In this document: piece by piece, positions 1-5,334 of the stretch
Layout of the letters: each line of letters starts with the position of its first letter
Numbering within the stretch: position 1 is the first letter of the stretch
From: an uncultured Lachnospiraceae bacterium
Lineage (GTDB): Bacteria > Bacillota > Clostridia > Lachnospirales > Lachnospiraceae
NCBI GenBank assembly: GCA_945787485.1
Contig: CALZHV010000124.1
Location: 1-6,464 of the forward strand
DNA: 6,464 nt
Direction: 5' to 3'
The notes under the pieces: generated by a model
Told to the model about the DNA's origin: nothing
The model's database searches: none
The model's input: the letters and a program-made list of their open reading frames with translations, nothing else
Program-made: the position numbers and the translations under genes

Positions 1-407
1 AGGCAGTACCTGTTCAGGTTATGGATTCATCACCAAATATTGCTTCGGATGTTAAACTTTCAAAGATTACTATCATATGTAAGCAGAGCAAATTCGAAGA
101 CCTCAAGGAAGCTCTTAATGAAACCGGCGTAACAGGTATAACAGTAACACAGGTTCTCGGATGTGGTGCTCAGAAGGGTCAGTCAAAGTACTATCGTGGT
201 GTCGAGATGGAAATGACATTGCTTCCTAAGGTTAAGGTTGAGGTTGTTGTCAGCAAGGTTCCTGTTGCGAATGTTGTCAAGGCAGCTAAGAAAGCTCTTT
301 ATACAGGTAAGATTGGTGATGGTAAAATCTTTGTATATGGTGTTGAAAATGTTATCAAGGTTCGTACAGGTGAAGAAGGATATGATGCACTTCAGGGCGA
401 AAATTAA
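1..407 (+). CDS. PII signalling domain, C-terminal part of a probable ammonium transporter-PII fusion (5' partial)
   Basis: PII proteins are trimers that sense ATP/ADP and 2-oxoglutarate and control nitrogen uptake and assimilation. The reading frame is open to the window edge (codons from base 3), and the first ATG at 21 has no ribosome site, so the true start lies upstream. Numbering from that ATG, a linker of about 12 residues precedes a full PII domain. It has the T-loop at about 49-70 (GCGAQKG, then YYRG, then LLPKVK), the B-loop TGKIGDGKIFV, and the C-loop VRTGEEG. Gln51 and Lys70 match E. coli GlnB Gln39 and Lys58, which bind 2-oxoglutarate and the T-loop base, so sensing is probably intact. 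The position of the uridylylated Tyr51 is Met63, and the Ser49 position is Val, so known covalent modification seems absent. From memory, the V-LGCG-QKG...YYRGVE style resembles PII domains fused to the C-terminus of Amt transporters in Lachnospiraceae. The PII call is firm; the Amt part is outside the window and inferred. Confidence 0.88.
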   Translation, partial: AVPVQVMDSSPNIASDVKLSKITIICKQSKFEDLKEALNETGVTGITVTQVLGCGAQKGQSKYYRGVEMEMTLLPKVKVEVVVSKVPVANVVKAAKKALYTGKIGDGKIFVYGVENVIKVRTGEEGYDALQGEN

Positions 408-424
408 CATTGTATGACATTTAA

Positions 425-453
425 TTGACATAATTTTAAATCTGGAATAATAT
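425..453 (+). promoter_or_regulatory. Near-consensus sigma-A promoter downstream of the PII-domain gene
   Basis: TTGACA (425-430) and TAATAT (448-453) are separated by exactly 17 nt, an 11/12 match to the vegetative consensus. Transcription would start around 457-460. It lies 17 nt after the preceding stop codon and about 35 nt before a strong terminator, so it drives either a very short RNA or a leader for the DUF2752-type gene at 540. The boxes are seen directly; activity is inferred. Confidence 0.6.
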
Positions 454-456
454 TAT

Positions 457-515
457 GAAGAGTTTGGATAAAGCTCTTTTGCTAAAGCAAAATCCCCCGT
501 CAGGGGGATTTTTGC
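457..515 (+). ncRNA. Candidate short terminated RNA or attenuator leader
   Basis: This is the stretch between the predicted start site and the terminator, about 55-60 nt. It can form AAGAG/CTCTT (458-462 with 474-478) or the hairpin TTTTGC-TAAA-GCAAAA (477-492). The second hairpin uses bases 487-492 that can instead extend the base of the terminator stem. I recognise no known RNA family and see no convincing small ORF. It may simply be the 3' end of the upstream transcript. Confidence 0.25.
487..515 (+). terminator. Rho-independent terminator
   Basis: The core stem AATCCCCC (491-498) pairs with GGGGGATT (503-510) around a GTCA loop. A/T pairs and GC/GC at 487-488 and 514-515 extend it, and the T-run at 509-513 is partly in the right arm. 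It ends the PII-domain gene's transcript and any RNA from the promoter at 425-453. The A-rich left flank could also let it work on the other strand. Confidence 0.8.
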
Positions 516-539
516 GATAGACATTTGCTTTGTAAGTGA

Positions 540-956
540 ATGGGGAATATGTATATGAATATTGACGGTCTACATAAAAAAAGAATAAGAAAGCTGTTTT
601 TGTCATATACAATAGCAATAGTTGTTTTACTCTGCTATGCATTATTTTTAAAATACACGGGACACGGAATCGGTTGTCCGCTTTATGAGCTTACTCATAT
701 TAAGTGCCCTTGTTGTGGAATATCGCATTTCTCGGTTGAACTTCTAAGCTTCAGGCTAAAGGAGGCATTATCAAATAATTATATGGCACCTGCCATATAC
801 GGCCTTATTATCTGGTTGCTTGTTGAAGGCTCGGTGAGGTATATTAAGGATGGCATATTTGTCGTGAAAGTTACGCTGATTAAGCGAGTTTTTGTCTTGA
901 TTTTTGCGATAATTATGGTTGTCTGGATGATATTGCGGAATGTTATGGGAATATGA
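540..956 (+). CDS. Small DUF2752-type membrane protein
   Basis: This is a protein of about 138 residues with a membrane helix near 18-38, further hydrophobic segments near 82-97 and 113-133, and a cysteine-rich stretch between the first two. That stretch has C46-P47, then CPCCGISH at 56-63, followed by an amphipathic segment ending in ALSNN. The spaced CP ... CPxCGxS/T-R/H pattern is characteristic of the DUF2752 family, whose function is not known; the paired cysteines suggest metal binding or redox chemistry, but that is conjecture. In-frame ATGs occur at 540, 549 and 555. The one at 555 has a GGGGA 8-9 nt upstream and may be the real start; the one at 540 has only a weak ribosome site. The transcript probably comes from the promoter at 425-453 by read-through of the terminator, or from an unseen promoter. 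No terminator is evident after the stop. Confidence 0.75.
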   Translation: MGNMYMNIDGLHKKRIRKLFLSYTIAIVVLLCYALFLKYTGHGIGCPLYELTHIKCPCCGISHFSVELLSFRLKEALSNNYMAPAIYGLIIWLLVEGSVRYIKDGIFVVKVTLIKRVFVLIFAIIMVVWMILRNVMGI

Positions 957-1065
957 GTAATTAAAAAAAGTGAAAAAAACAGTCGATTTTATTGTGCAAA
1001 ATGTATCTAAAAGTGAAAATTATTCTGTTTTACTTGGTAAAAGTTGAAGAAAATAATTAAAAACC

Positions 1066-1094
1066 TTGCAAAATGGAAAAAAAAGGACTAATAT
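1066..1094 (+). promoter_or_regulatory. Sigma-A promoter of the histone H1-like gene
   Basis: TTGCAA (1066-1071) and TAATAT (1089-1094) are separated by 17 nt, giving a start near 1101 and a leader of about 70 nt. The 957-1169 gap is otherwise AT-rich. It contains three TGCAAAA boxes (995-1001, 1067-1073, 1101-1107), the second overlapping the -35 and the third at the predicted start site. They may be a regulator site or chance in AT-rich DNA. Confidence 0.55.
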
Positions 1095-1169
1095 CAAGCT
1101 TGCAAAACAAATGAAGACATCTTTAGACATATTTTATTATTATACGTATTAATTATGGAGGATTAAAAA

Positions 1170-1628
1170 ATGGCAGTTAAGAAAGCTACAGCAGCAGAAA
1201 CAATGGCAAAGGTTACAGCTATGAAGGAAGCAGAAGCAAAGGCAGCAGCTGAGAAGAAGGCACCTGCAAAGAAGGCAGCTACTAAGGCTACAGAGACTAA
1301 GGCAGCAGCTAAGCCGGTAGCTGAGAAGAAGGCACCTGCAAAGAAGGCGGCTACTAAGACTACAGAGACTAAGGCAGCAGCTGAGAAGAAGACAGCAGCT
1401 AAGCCTGCAGCTGAGAAGAAAGCACCTGCAAAGAAAACAGCTACTAAGACTGTTCAGAACGTAATCATTGAGTTCGCAGGCGGACAGGTAAATACAGCTG
1501 ATTTAGTTGCTAGAGCACTTGAAACAAGCAACAAGAAGACAGTAAAAGAATTAAATGTTTACTATCAGCCGGAAAACGGAATGATTTACTTCACTGCTGA
1601 TGGTGAGGAAGGTTCTTTCGCATTATAA
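1170..1628 (+). CDS. Histone H1-like Lys/Ala-rich repeat protein with DUF6465-like C-terminal domain
   Basis: The protein has 152 residues in two parts. Residues 1-95 are almost entirely Ala, Lys, Glu, Thr and Pro, with AEKKAPAKK repeats starting at 27, 51 and 81, resembling the disordered basic tail of histone H1 and bacterial H1-like proteins such as Hc1/AlgP. Residues 96-152 form a compact domain (NVIIEFAGGQ ... LNVYYQPENGMIYF ... GEEGSFAL) that looks like DUF6465, a small domain I associate with Lachnospiraceae. No signal peptide or membrane helix is present. The basic tail suggests DNA or RNA binding and nucleoid or ribosome association, which is inference. The start is clear: GGAGG at 1157-1161 lies 8 nt before the ATG. 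A good promoter and terminator make it a single-gene unit, and the strong ribosome site suggests high expression. The DUF assignment is from memory and moderately sure. Confidence 0.8.
   Translation: MAVKKATAAETMAKVTAMKEAEAKAAAEKKAPAKKAATKATETKAAAKPVAEKKAPAKKAATKTTETKAAAEKKTAAKPAAEKKAPAKKTATKTVQNVIIEFAGGQVNTADLVARALETSNKKTVKELNVYYQPENGMIYFTADGEEGSFAL
1248..1451 (+). repeat. Degenerate coding tandem repeats (Lys/Ala-rich units)
   Basis: Three copies of a unit encoding AEKKAPAKK(A/T)ATK begin at 1248, 1320 and 1410. The first two are full 60-nt copies (20 residues) 72 nt apart and nearly identical in DNA; the third is shorter (42 nt) and starts 90 nt after the second. The high DNA identity indicates recent duplication, so repeat number may vary between strains. 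Confidence 0.75.
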
Positions 1629-1661
1629 TCTTTTGTAGAAAATATATTCACGTTAAACCAG

Positions 1662-1689
1662 AAAAACCGGACTTTTTAGTCCGGTTTTT
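1662..1689 (+). terminator. Bidirectional rho-independent terminator
   Basis: AAAAACCGGACT (1662-1673) pairs with AGTCCGGTTTTT (1678-1689) around a TTTT loop: a 12-bp perfect stem with A-run and T-run flanks. It sits between two convergent units and can end the H1-like transcript on + and the clpX-PII-proC transcript on -. Confidence 0.88.
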
Positions 1690-1715
1690 TATGTTTTGAA
1701 ATATTAAGTCAAATA

Positions 1716-2516
1716 TTATAATCCTTTTGCTTTGGCTGTGCATGCCTTCATAGCTTCCATAACTGAGCTTCTAAAGCCTTTTTCTTCCAGAACTCTTACG
1801 GCTTCTATTGTAGTACCGGCAGGAGAACAAACCATATCTTTTAATTCACCGGGATGTTTTCCTGTATCAAGTACCATTTTTGCACTTCCCATAACAGCTT
1901 GTGCGGCAAACTTATATGCCTGTGCACGTGGCATTCCATCGGCAACTGCAGCATCTGCCATAGCTTCAATAAACATAAACACATAAGCAGGTGAGCTTCC
2001 GCTTACTGAAACAACAGCATCCATAAGGGCTTCAGGTACTGCCTCTGCAAGACCGAAGCTTCCTAATAAAGAAAGAACATATGTAAATTCTGCATCTGAA
2101 ACCAAATCGTTTTTACAGACACCGGTAATACCTGCACCTACTAAAGCAGGCGTATTTGGCATTGTTCTGACTATTTTTTTATCGCTTCCAAGTCTTTCGG
2201 CTAACCATTCAAGAGTTTTTCCCGGTGCAATTGTAACAATAATTTGCTTAGCCGGTAAAATATCTTTGATTTCATTTATTACTGATTCATAAAATTGTGG
2301 CTTGACTGATAAAAATAAAACCTCAGAGTCAACTGCTGCAGCACAGTTGTTGTTTGTTATGCAGATTCCGTTTGTTTCAGCCGCTTTTTTTGTAGCTTCC
2401 TCAGAAGCATCGCTAGCTATAATTTCCATTGGCGAAATGCCTGATTTAGAAATCAGTCCGCCAATAATTGCTGATGCCATATTTCCGCATCCTATAAAAC
2501 CAACCTTATATTTCAT
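1716..2516 (-). CDS. proC: Pyrroline-5-carboxylate reductase
   Basis: ProC catalyses the last step of proline synthesis in the cytoplasm, reducing 1-pyrroline-5-carboxylate to L-proline with NAD(P)H. The 266 residues match the usual family length. The N-terminal Rossmann fold has the dinucleotide motif GFIGCGNMA at 6-14 and VKPQ at 71-74. RTMPNTPALVGAG at 117-129 is the conserved interdomain motif. The C-terminal helical dimer domain has SGSSPAYVF at 172-180 and the family signature SPAGTTIEAV at 231-240. All expected motifs are present and it should be active. The start is supported by AAAGGA 7 nt upstream. It is the last gene of the operon, 79 nt after the PII gene and just before the shared terminator. 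No proA or proB is present, so proline synthesis is split across loci. The neighbouring PII gene invites the idea of nitrogen-linked control, which is unproven. Confidence 0.96.
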   Translation of the reverse strand: MKYKVGFIGCGNMASAIIGGLISKSGISPMEIIASDASEEATKKAAETNGICITNNNCAAAVDSEVLFLSVKPQFYESVINEIKDILPAKQIIVTIAPGKTLEWLAERLGSDKKIVRTMPNTPALVGAGITGVCKNDLVSDAEFTYVLSLLGSFGLAEAVPEALMDAVVSVSGSSPAYVFMFIEAMADAAVADGMPRAQAYKFAAQAVMGSAKMVLDTGKHPGELKDMVCSPAGTTIEAVRVLEEKGFRSSVMEAMKACTAKAKGL

Positions 2517-2595
2517 TTTCGTTTCCTTTCATGTAATTAATGTTTTACATTTTATCCGTAAATCTGATTTATCTGTAATAAAATCAATCATGTGT

Positions 2596-2934
2596 TTAAA
2601 TGGCTGTTTCGCCTCTTTCACCTGTACGTATTCTCACAACATCAGCCACATCATAAATAAAAATCTTTCCGTCACCATAGTTACCGGTAGGTATTCTGTC
2701 GGTAATCATCTGAACAAGCTTTTCACATACTTCATCTGTAACGATTGTTTCAACTTTGATTTTTGGAAGAAGGTTTACATAATAATCGTTTCCTCTGTAC
2801 ATGGTTTTATAACCCTTCTGAGTTCCGTATCCCATGATATTGCTGACCATTGCACCTGTAGAATTACATTCATCCAAAATTGATTTCATGTCGTCAAGTT
2901 TTTCTGATCTGATTATGACTTCAATTTTCTTCAT
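2596..2934 (-). CDS. glnB: Stand-alone PII family nitrogen regulator
   Basis: This is a 112-residue PII protein that aligns with E. coli GlnB without gaps. The T-loop has Gln39, Lys40, Gly41, Tyr46-Arg47-Gly48, Tyr51 (the uridylylation position) and Lys58. The B-loop is TGNYGDGKIF at 83-92, with Lys90 kept but Lys85 replaced by Asn. Arg101 and Arg103 of the C-loop are kept. Arg38, which contacts ATP phosphates in GlnB, is Thr. It should still bind ATP and 2-oxoglutarate, perhaps with altered affinity. PII trimers usually act by docking the T-loop onto transporters, enzymes or regulators; the target here is unknown. The start has a GGGGG ribosome site 8 nt upstream and lies 27 nt after the clpX-type gene, so they are surely co-transcribed. 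No amt or glnA is adjacent on this strand, which is unusual for a PII gene. Whether it is glnB or glnK cannot be decided. Confidence 0.93.
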   Translation of the reverse strand: MKKIEVIIRSEKLDDMKSILDECNSTGAMVSNIMGYGTQKGYKTMYRGNDYYVNLLPKIKVETIVTDEVCEKLVQMITDRIPTGNYGDGKIFIYDVADVVRIRTGERGETAI

Positions 2935-2961
2935 TTTACAATCCCCCTTACTTTGAACCTT

Positions 2962-4326
2962 TTAAATAAGTGATGTTCCTCTTAATTCTATGAGAGGAGA
3001 GCCTTTTCCTTTTATATAATCTCCGGTAATGGTAACAGAACCAATGTTGTCATCTCTAGGTATCTCGTACATTATATCCATCATAAATTTTTCAATAATG
3101 GCGCGGAGTGCTCTTGCACCTGTTTTTCTTTCCATGGCAAGCTCTGCAATTTCTTCGTAAGCACTATCGTCAAATTTTAAATCTACTTCATCAAGAGCAA
3201 GTAGCTTTTGGTATTGCTTAAGAATAGCATTTTTAGGCTCCTTGAGTATTTGTATATACATATCTTTATCAAGCGGATCTAATGTGAATAATACCGGAAG
3301 TCTTCCGATAAATTCAGGAATCATACCGAATTCTCTCAAATCTTCAATGGTTACTTCTTTAATAATATTTTTGTCTTCTTCAAATTTGTCAGCAAGCTCG
3401 GAATTGAATCCCATTGAAGCCTGTTTGCTTAATCTTCTTTTTATTATGTCTTCGATATCCGGGAATGCACCACCACATATAAACAAAATGTTTTTTGTGT
3501 TCATTGTTGTTGTAGGAGTCATGGCGTTTTTGCTTCCTGAACCGACAGGAACTTCAACTTCGGCACCTTCTAATATTTTGAGAAGTCCTTGCTGGACTGC
3601 TTCACCGCTGACATCCCTGCTGTGAGTTTCTTTCTTTTTGGCAATTTTGTCAATTTCGTCGATAAAAACGATGCCACGTTCTGCTTTTTCAACGTCATTA
3701 TCTGCAACTGCAAGCAATTTTGACAATACGCTCTCAACATCATCACCGATATATCCGGCTTCAGTCAAGGTTGTAGCATCGGTAATGGCCAAAGGAACAT
3801 TGAGCAGCTTTGCTATTGTTTTAACAAGATATGTTTTTCCACATCCGGTTGGTCCAAGCATAAGCATATTGGACTTTTCTATTTCGATATCATCCATTGT
3901 ATTTGTAATAACTCTTTTATAATGGTTATATACAGCTACCGACATTGCTTTCTTTGCATATTCCTGTCCGATAACATATTCATCAAGCATGCCTTTGATT
4001 TTGTGTGGGGAAGGAATATTCTCCATAGTAAGAGGTGTTTCTTCTTCCTTCTTTTCTTTTGCTTTTTTCTTCTTAACCTTTTGAGATTTTGGGATGTCAT
4101 CGAAAGGCATAAATTCTGACATATTTATGTTTGGCATTTTGCTGAAATCCATGAATTGCATAGGATTGCTGTTAAATGAATCTAAGGATTTCTGCATACA
4201 GTCATTACATATGTATATATTGTTAGATAAACAAATAAATTTTCCGCAACTTGATTCAGGTCTGCGACAGAGATAACAATACTTTTCGTATTCGTCATCG
4301 TCATGAGTGTTATTATTGTCTGACAT
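2962..4326 (-). CDS. clpX: ClpX-type AAA+ unfoldase, possibly a divergent paralogue
   Basis: ClpX hexamers unfold tagged proteins with ATP and feed them to ClpP. The protein has 454 residues, slightly longer than usual. The N-terminal zinc domain has CYLC at 17-20 and CNDC at 40-43. A charged linker follows (about 83-96, Lys/Glu-rich). The AAA+ core has Walker A GPTGCGKT at 158-165, pore loop GYIGDD at 191-196, Walker B IVFIDE at 219-224, RDVSGEAVQQGLLKILEG at 237-254, NILFICGGAF at 279-288, PEFIGRLPV at 337-345 and sensor-2 GAR at 403-405. By eye, the ssrA-tag RKH loop aligns to SKN (about 265-267) and the ClpP-binding IGF loop is MGF at 305-307. The start has GGAGG 6 nt upstream. It is the first gene of a clpX-PII-proC operon with no clpP, tig or lon nearby, unlike the usual clpX locus. 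It could be a second ClpX with its own substrates, or the only copy relocated. Confidence 0.92.
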   Translation of the reverse strand: MSDNNNTHDDDEYEKYCYLCRRPESSCGKFICLSNNIYICNDCMQKSLDSFNSNPMQFMDFSKMPNINMSEFMPFDDIPKSQKVKKKKAKEKKEEETPLTMENIPSPHKIKGMLDEYVIGQEYAKKAMSVAVYNHYKRVITNTMDDIEIEKSNMLMLGPTGCGKTYLVKTIAKLLNVPLAITDATTLTEAGYIGDDVESVLSKLLAVADNDVEKAERGIVFIDEIDKIAKKKETHSRDVSGEAVQQGLLKILEGAEVEVPVGSGSKNAMTPTTTMNTKNILFICGGAFPDIEDIIKRRLSKQASMGFNSELADKFEEDKNIIKEVTIEDLREFGMIPEFIGRLPVLFTLDPLDKDMYIQILKEPKNAILKQYQKLLALDEVDLKFDDSAYEEIAELAMERKTGARALRAIIEKFMMDIMYEIPRDDNIGSVTITGDYIKGKGSPLIELRGTSLI

Positions 4327-4355
4327 TTTCTTCCTCCGTTAATTTTAATAAACGT

Positions 4356-4364
4356 ATTATAGCA
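4356..4364 (-). promoter_or_regulatory. Extended -10 promoter of the clpX-PII-proC operon
   Basis: On the - strand the sequence reads TGCTATAAT, a perfect extended -10 element with no good -35 at the right distance. Transcription would start near 4349, about 23 nt before the ATG. The lack of a -35 suggests either reliance on the TGn element or help from an activator. Confidence 0.6.
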
Positions 4365-4418
4365 CTTTTTTGAAGCCAATACTATTATATATTTATGGAA
4401 ATAAAATTTACATATATG

Positions 4419-4433
4419 AAGTAACGTTTACTT
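4419..4433. promoter_or_regulatory. Candidate operator: 15-bp inverted repeat
   Basis: AAGTAA-CGT-TTACTT is a perfect 6-bp inverted repeat with a 3-nt centre, lying about 75 bp upstream of the predicted start of the clpX operon. The form suits a dimeric helix-turn-helix regulator, but no regulator gene is in view. It could also be a chance AT-rich palindrome. Confidence 0.28.
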
Positions 4434-4438
4434 TAAAT

Positions 4439-4530
4439 AAAAAAATACCGACCTGCAATTACCGGAATTTTAATTTGATACTTAATCCCGGAGACATGTC
4501 AATTAATATTGTCTGTTTTGAGGTCGGTAT
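4439..4530 (-). terminator. Large branched intrinsic terminator of the lipoprotein gene
   Basis: On the - strand ATACCGACCT (4530-4521) pairs perfectly over 10 bp with AGGTCGGTAT (4454-4445), followed by a run of seven T (4445-4439). It begins 15 nt after the lipoprotein stop codon. The 66-nt interior is not a simple loop: CCGGGATT (4491-4484) can pair with AATTCCGG (4469-4462) over 8 bp with one G-U, and a weaker hairpin, CAAT/ATTG, can form beside it. The T-tract fixes the - orientation. I do not recognise a known RNA family. Confidence 0.6.
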
Positions 4531-4545
4531 ATTTGATACAAAAAA

Positions 4546-5004
<459 letters not shown>

Positions 5005-5090
5005 AATAATTTCTCCTTGCATATTAATTGTTTTTGTAAGGATAGTATGAACCGAAAAAATGGAAATTATCAAAAAAACAAATGGAATAT

Positions 5091-5120
5091 ATTGTATATA
5101 AAACAAATAAGATTTAGTAA
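5091..5120 (-). promoter_or_regulatory. Weak candidate promoter of the lipoprotein gene
   Basis: On the - strand TTACTA (5120-5115) and TACAAT (5096-5091) are 18 nt apart, giving a leader of about 80 nt. The -35 is poor, and other AT-rich options exist nearby (for example TACTAT near 5050). The 5005-5334 gap holds this, the deacetylase promoter, a direct repeat and a 5' hairpin, but no gene that I can support. Confidence 0.3.
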
Positions 5121-5169
5121 TAAAGGGAAACGAAAGCTTTGAAAGAACGTATTTAAATAAATATACGAA

Positions 5170-5191
5170 AAAACTCTCAGGAAAACTCTCA
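5170..5191 (+). repeat. Direct repeat upstream of the deacetylase promoter
   Basis: AAAACTCTCA occurs at 5170-5179 and again at 5182-5191, a 12-nt period of about one helical turn, ending 14 nt before the -35 box. Tandem half-sites one turn apart are typical of response-regulator binding, so this may be an activator site. No regulator gene is in view. Confidence 0.4.
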
Positions 5192-5205
5192 AATCGACTG
5201 AAATC

Positions 5206-5234
5206 TTGACTTTTTATGAAAATAGGGATACAAT
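5206..5234 (+). promoter_or_regulatory. Sigma-A promoter of the deacetylase gene
   Basis: TTGACT (5206-5211) and TACAAT (5229-5234) are exactly 17 nt apart, 10/12 to consensus. Transcription would start near 5241. This also argues against translation starting at the TTG at 5206, which is part of the -35 box. Confidence 0.65.
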
Positions 5235-5240
5235 AAAAAT

Positions 5241-5276
5241 TGCAACCTTTTTTTCGACAAAATCAAATAGGTTGCA
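5241..5276 (+). promoter_or_regulatory. 5' mRNA hairpin in the deacetylase leader
   Basis: TGCAACCT (5241-5248) pairs perfectly with AGGTTGCA (5269-5276). Inside, TTTT-CGAC-AAAA can extend the stem. It begins almost exactly at the predicted transcription start, so the RNA would have a base-paired 5' end, a feature known to slow RNA decay. It lies too far from the start codon to mask the ribosome site directly. Confidence 0.42.
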
Positions 5277-5334
5277 TAGGACAATTTGTATTTATGAATA
5301 TTATACCACAATATCTGGGAAAGTAAAGAAAAAT

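Noticed and set aside
436..642. A 68-codon - strand frame spanning the terminator
   Set aside because: It reads through a strong hairpin, lacks a ribosome site, and overlaps the DUF2752-type gene.
1010..1036. Weak hairpin (AAGT-G-AAAA with TTTTACTT) after the DUF2752-type gene
   Set aside because: It is all A/T apart from one or two pairs, has a bulge and no T-tract, so I would not call it a terminator.
2302..2883. A 193-codon + strand open frame
   Set aside because: It runs antisense across proC and the PII gene, both of which have full family motifs; it has no ribosome site or recognisable domain and contains low-quality translation.
4445..4530. Invertible DNA segment flanked by inverted repeats
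   Set aside because: The repeats are only 10 bp, the enclosed 66 nt holds no promoter, and a seven-T tract follows one arm, which fits a transcription terminator better.
5005..5106. N-terminal extension of the lipoprotein from an ATG at 5106
   Set aside because: It would place 34 residues before a clear lipoprotein signal peptide; the ATG at 5004 has its own strong ribosome site.
5206..5334. N-terminal extension of the deacetylase from a TTG at 5206
   Set aside because: The TTG is part of the -35 box and lies upstream of the predicted transcription start, so it would not be in the mRNA.
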